This document shows positions 30,468 to 33,224 of a stretch of 33,224 nt of DNA, piece by piece. A program made the translations under genes and the position numbers. The notes under the pieces are model-generated. The model saw only the letters and a program-made list of their open reading frames with translations, ran no database searches and had not been told where the DNA came from. This DNA is from Fusarium oxysporum f. sp. lycopersici 4287 (lineage: Eukaryota > Ascomycota > Sordariomycetes > Hypocreales > Nectriaceae), in contig NC_030991.1 of the NCBI RefSeq assembly GCF_000149955.1, positions 4,261,756 to 4,294,979 on the forward strand, in the 5' to 3' direction. Position 1 is the first letter of the stretch. The number at the start of each line of letters is the position of its first letter.

Positions 30468-31410
30468 TCAGTTCTCTTCCAATTTCTTTTGACTCTGTAG
30501 CAGCGGACATTGTTGATCTCTAGAGGCTTCCAGTTTTTGAGATACGTCCGAGAACCTAGCAACAGTATACTTCTGAAATACGGCTTCATTTGCGGGTTTT
30601 GAAGCGTTACAAAATATGGAAAAGATCCAACAGTCCAAAGGGTCGCAAAGCACAAGGTGCTCACCGGCTCGGTTAAGCACAAAGCCAGCGACGGTAAGGC
30701 ATGATCGCGCCATAACCGATGGCTTGGTTTCCACAAAAGTTCGATACGGCAGGGAGAGCACACCGAGGTACGTCGCCATGTGCTGGACTGCTTCGTCATG
30801 ACCCTCCATCGCAGTCATAAGCTGCACGAAGTCGTAAACAGTAGCACGCCTCATGGACCACTCAAGAATTTTGAGGATGTGCCTCTCCATCCTGATGAGC
30901 ATGGAACGTTCGTAGTCACTTTGGCAAAATTTAAGAAGGTCTTGCATGTGGGGCGTATGGTCCGGAGGATCGGCAAGCTTCGATGAAATAAGAAGCGACG
31001 AGAGGCCCGCTAGCTTGTAATATTGTTCGTAAACTGTCTGTTTTGAGCAGTATTGGTCAAGAATATTGACAGCGAGGAAAAGGGTTCGCGGTAAGAGGTT
31101 GAACGAGGCGTGTGCATCAATGAGGAGCTGGATCAATTCGGGCCGCATCGACCAAAGGTGCACTTGTGAATCGATAACGGAAATGTTAGGCTGTCCTTGC
31201 TCCTATTTCGAGTCAATACGGGACCAAGCGTGGATGCTCTGGGATTTGATATACCTCCAGATATTGAAGCCGAAAGCCAAGATTTTCCAGCGGCTCACAT
31301 TCTACTTGCTGTGAGTTTTGGCTGTTCAAACCATCATGACCCAAGCCGGCAAATCGGAGGCTTGAGACGCGCTCTCCGCTACCTTTAGCAATATCCGAGA
31401 ACGACTGCAT
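30468..31410 (-). CDS. B-type-cyclin-like protein (two exons), short N-terminus
   Basis: Regulatory subunit of a cyclin-dependent kinase by homology. Exon 1 is 31410-31255 and exon 2 31202-30468, joined by a 52-bp intron (GTATAT..AATAG), giving 296 residues. The splice joins RLQYLE to QPNISVIDSQ, the stretch that normally precedes the cyclin box. Box features are MRPEL (71-75, MRAIL-type patch), LLPRTLFLAVNILDQY, SSK (K127) and MERHIL (E158), the Lys-Glu pair that holds the CDK helix; VFQKYTVARFSDVS near 260-273 belongs to the second cyclin fold. Departures: LIQLL replaces LVDWL, and SSKLAD replaces ASKYEE. No R-x-x-L destruction box is seen in the short N-terminus. TATAAATA on the minus strand (31489-31496) lies about 80 bp before the ATG, and an in-frame TAA just upstream supports this start. 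An upstream exon cannot be fully excluded. Confidence 0.85.
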
Positions 31411-33224
31411 GCCGTTGTTTTGAAACCGTATTTCAATCTGTTAGATGCTTGGTGTGGTCCGGTGGAGATACTCAAGGTGGTAAAGGCGTATTTATAACAA
31501 AACCCATCTTGCCATATTCTCACGATCAGCAGCGTAGTTCCTTCTCCCCCCATTTAGTAACCATGTTTATTTGCTGCGCAAAAGTGATTGTGACCAATTT
31601 GCTTAACTCAGATCTTATTCCCCACAAGTTCGTGTTGAAATTACAAATCATGGGGCAAGAGCGGGTCCAGCTACATGCAAGAGACAGAAAATGAATTTTC
31701 ATAATCCTAATACTTCCGGCTGAGGGTCGCGTGCCACCTTTGGTGTGTTAGCATCACCCTGTTCACAACTCACTTGCCTTTATTCGATTCAACACTTACG
31801 GCCGGCAGCCCGATTATAGGAATCTTGTGCAACAACAGTAACCATCAAAGCCGTGTTTCACTTACTTGTAACGCCATATGTTATGTGCGTAAGCTTAGTA
31901 TTTGTCGTTACAAGTAGTTCACACACCTGTGACAATAAGGAAAGGTGATGACCTGATTTGAGAAGCACTACTTTGCTGTAATAGCCACGTCAGGAAATAT
32001 ATTTTAACTACAAGCCGTCTCATAAGATGTACTCGTAAAACATGCTCAGACTGGCATTCAGCAATGAGGAGGTGGTTTCTGAAAAGCATTTTTAGATCGT
32101 TGAAGTGGGAGATTGCTCGTATCTTACAGAAAGGAAAAAAGAAAAAAAGACAAGCTTCTCCGACGCACGACCTTTGAAGAACCACCTCTGACTCAATGGG
32201 AACCATTGCTACTCAGCCGAGAACCGTGGCAAGCCAAGCCAGGTTCCGTGTTGGCACAGCATAATGCTGGAACGGCGTGGCCAGAGAGCTCCCAAACTGC
32301 TGCACGATCAGCTCCTCCAACCACTGGCTTTCATACTTCTTCCATCAAAAACTGTCGACCGCTACTACGAATGATCGGAGGGAATACAGAGGTACGGGGA
32401 CGGATAAAGCTTGTGGGTTCTCGAGCGACGAGTTGCAAATTTTGCCATTGGTAAGCTTGGGGGTGGCTAGAATTAGCGCGAATTGCCTGCAGAATACTAC
32501 ACAAAGTGGCGGAACGTGAGGTATAAGGAAACCTGGTGTGGGATTTATGTTTACGTATTAGATGGAAAATGCTGAGGTGAATTAACTATGAGTTAGTAAA
32601 ATCCTACAACGCGTTTGTACTGTACCCGACAACCAGTGAAGGTCTGATATATATCGGGTATGATTTGGAAAAAGATTCAATAGGCGAGATGTTAGCTACC
32701 GGAGCAACTACACTCGAATAATCTGCCTTGCACGTACGAGGACACATGGAATGAAGATATCCAAGGAAACTACGATACCCAAGCTTTTTCACGACCAGCA
32801 CTGTGCCCTCCGTGCAACTGGCTAGGTCTCACGACGTATCTAGCCGTATTACTCAAAAAAGTCACATTACTAGGCTTCGACGCCGCCATACGTCACTGTC
32901 CCATATCAGGACTACGGCGATCATGGAGCTGCTGTTGTGAAGAAGATCTGTCAGTGACGGCTAGCCAAGAGTCTTTAGGTTAGAGTATCGTGCGACACAA
33001 CACCGCTGCCACATGACTATAGCTTTCGCCCTTTCTAATAGGGACAAGACACTCAGCGGTACCTTGGTAGCTGGTAAGACGCCATACTCTAGATACGGAA
33101 TATCGACTACTAATCGGAAGAGGTCCTCCATCTCCTCGTAGAGAACCGATTTCTTGTGCGTCCAGGTCAAAGAAAGAGGTAAGTACAATAATAAGTTTGC
33201 GCATCACGTTTGTTGTATACGCAT
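31411..33224. other. Region without recognised gene, 1.8 kb
   Basis: 31411-31500 holds the cyclin-like promoter with its TATA box. Beyond that, several frames of 60-113 codons occur on both strands (for example 32113-32454 plus and 32961-33188 minus), but none shows a family motif. A coding fragment near 32200-32520 cannot be excluded. Confidence 0.45.

Noticed and set aside
32113..32520. Overlapping plus-strand frames considered as exons of a lost gene
   Set aside because: No family motif could be recognised and no consistent splice joins them, so no gene was called.
1..33224. CRISPR arrays, rRNA, tRNA genes and Starship-type captain recombinases
   Set aside because: No spaced repeat array, no ribosomal or clear tRNA sequence, and no tyrosine-recombinase-like frame was seen by eye. 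A tRNA missed by eye cannot be excluded.

Overview
The window looks like gene-poor, repeat-rich accessory DNA from a filamentous ascomycete (Pezizomycotina). The evidence is short introns (51-126 bp) with GT..AG ends, a fungal-type cytochrome P450, a sugar-porter-type MFS transporter, an F-box/ankyrin protein, a fungal hAT transposon and a LINE tail. Three runs of N (1000, 936 and 272 bases) mark a draft scaffold.

Layout. (a) 1-5985 and 26583-29045 are two direct copies of one segment, offset by about 26.6 kb at their starts. Both carry a non-autonomous hAT element and the 5' part of a Cdc25-like phosphatase gene. The left copy is interrupted by a 3.1-kb hAT transposon with a perfect 8-bp target duplication, and the right copy keeps the empty site. 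The transposase has one in-frame stop codon. (b) 6986-8275 has no recognised gene but holds a MITE with perfect 24-bp inverted ends. (c) 8276-18689 holds a small bZIP-like gene, a four-exon P450, a short F-box/ankyrin gene, a two-exon multipass membrane protein and a three-exon MFS transporter. (d) 18690-25377 is mostly empty: a 305-bp LINE tail with a 14-bp target duplication, a decayed protein-kinase fragment and weak hypothetical ORFs. (e) 25378-26163 encodes a proline-rich, coiled-coil, basic-tailed protein of unknown role. (f) 26526-29045 is a 20-bp minisatellite leading into the right duplicate, where the Cdc25-like gene is complete (251 codons). (g) 30468-31410, convergent with it, is a B-type-cyclin-like gene whose first exon was found by splicing. 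(h) 31411-33224 has no recognisable gene.

Main point: a short Cdc25-like phosphatase (close in sequence to the NimT/Cdc25 catalytic domain) lies tail to tail with a short cyclin-B-like gene (NimE/Cdc13 family). Both belong to the system that activates the mitotic CDK. Both lack the long N-terminal regulatory regions of the usual proteins, and both depart from family consensus at notable positions. In this transposon-rich setting, with the phosphatase gene duplicated, they form a candidate accessory cell-cycle module. That it works as a module is inference.

The bZIP, P450 and MFS genes could be a reduced metabolic cluster, but no backbone biosynthetic enzyme is visible, and one gap lies between the bZIP and the P450. 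Exon structures were built by eye from splice signals and family conservation. No database search was run.
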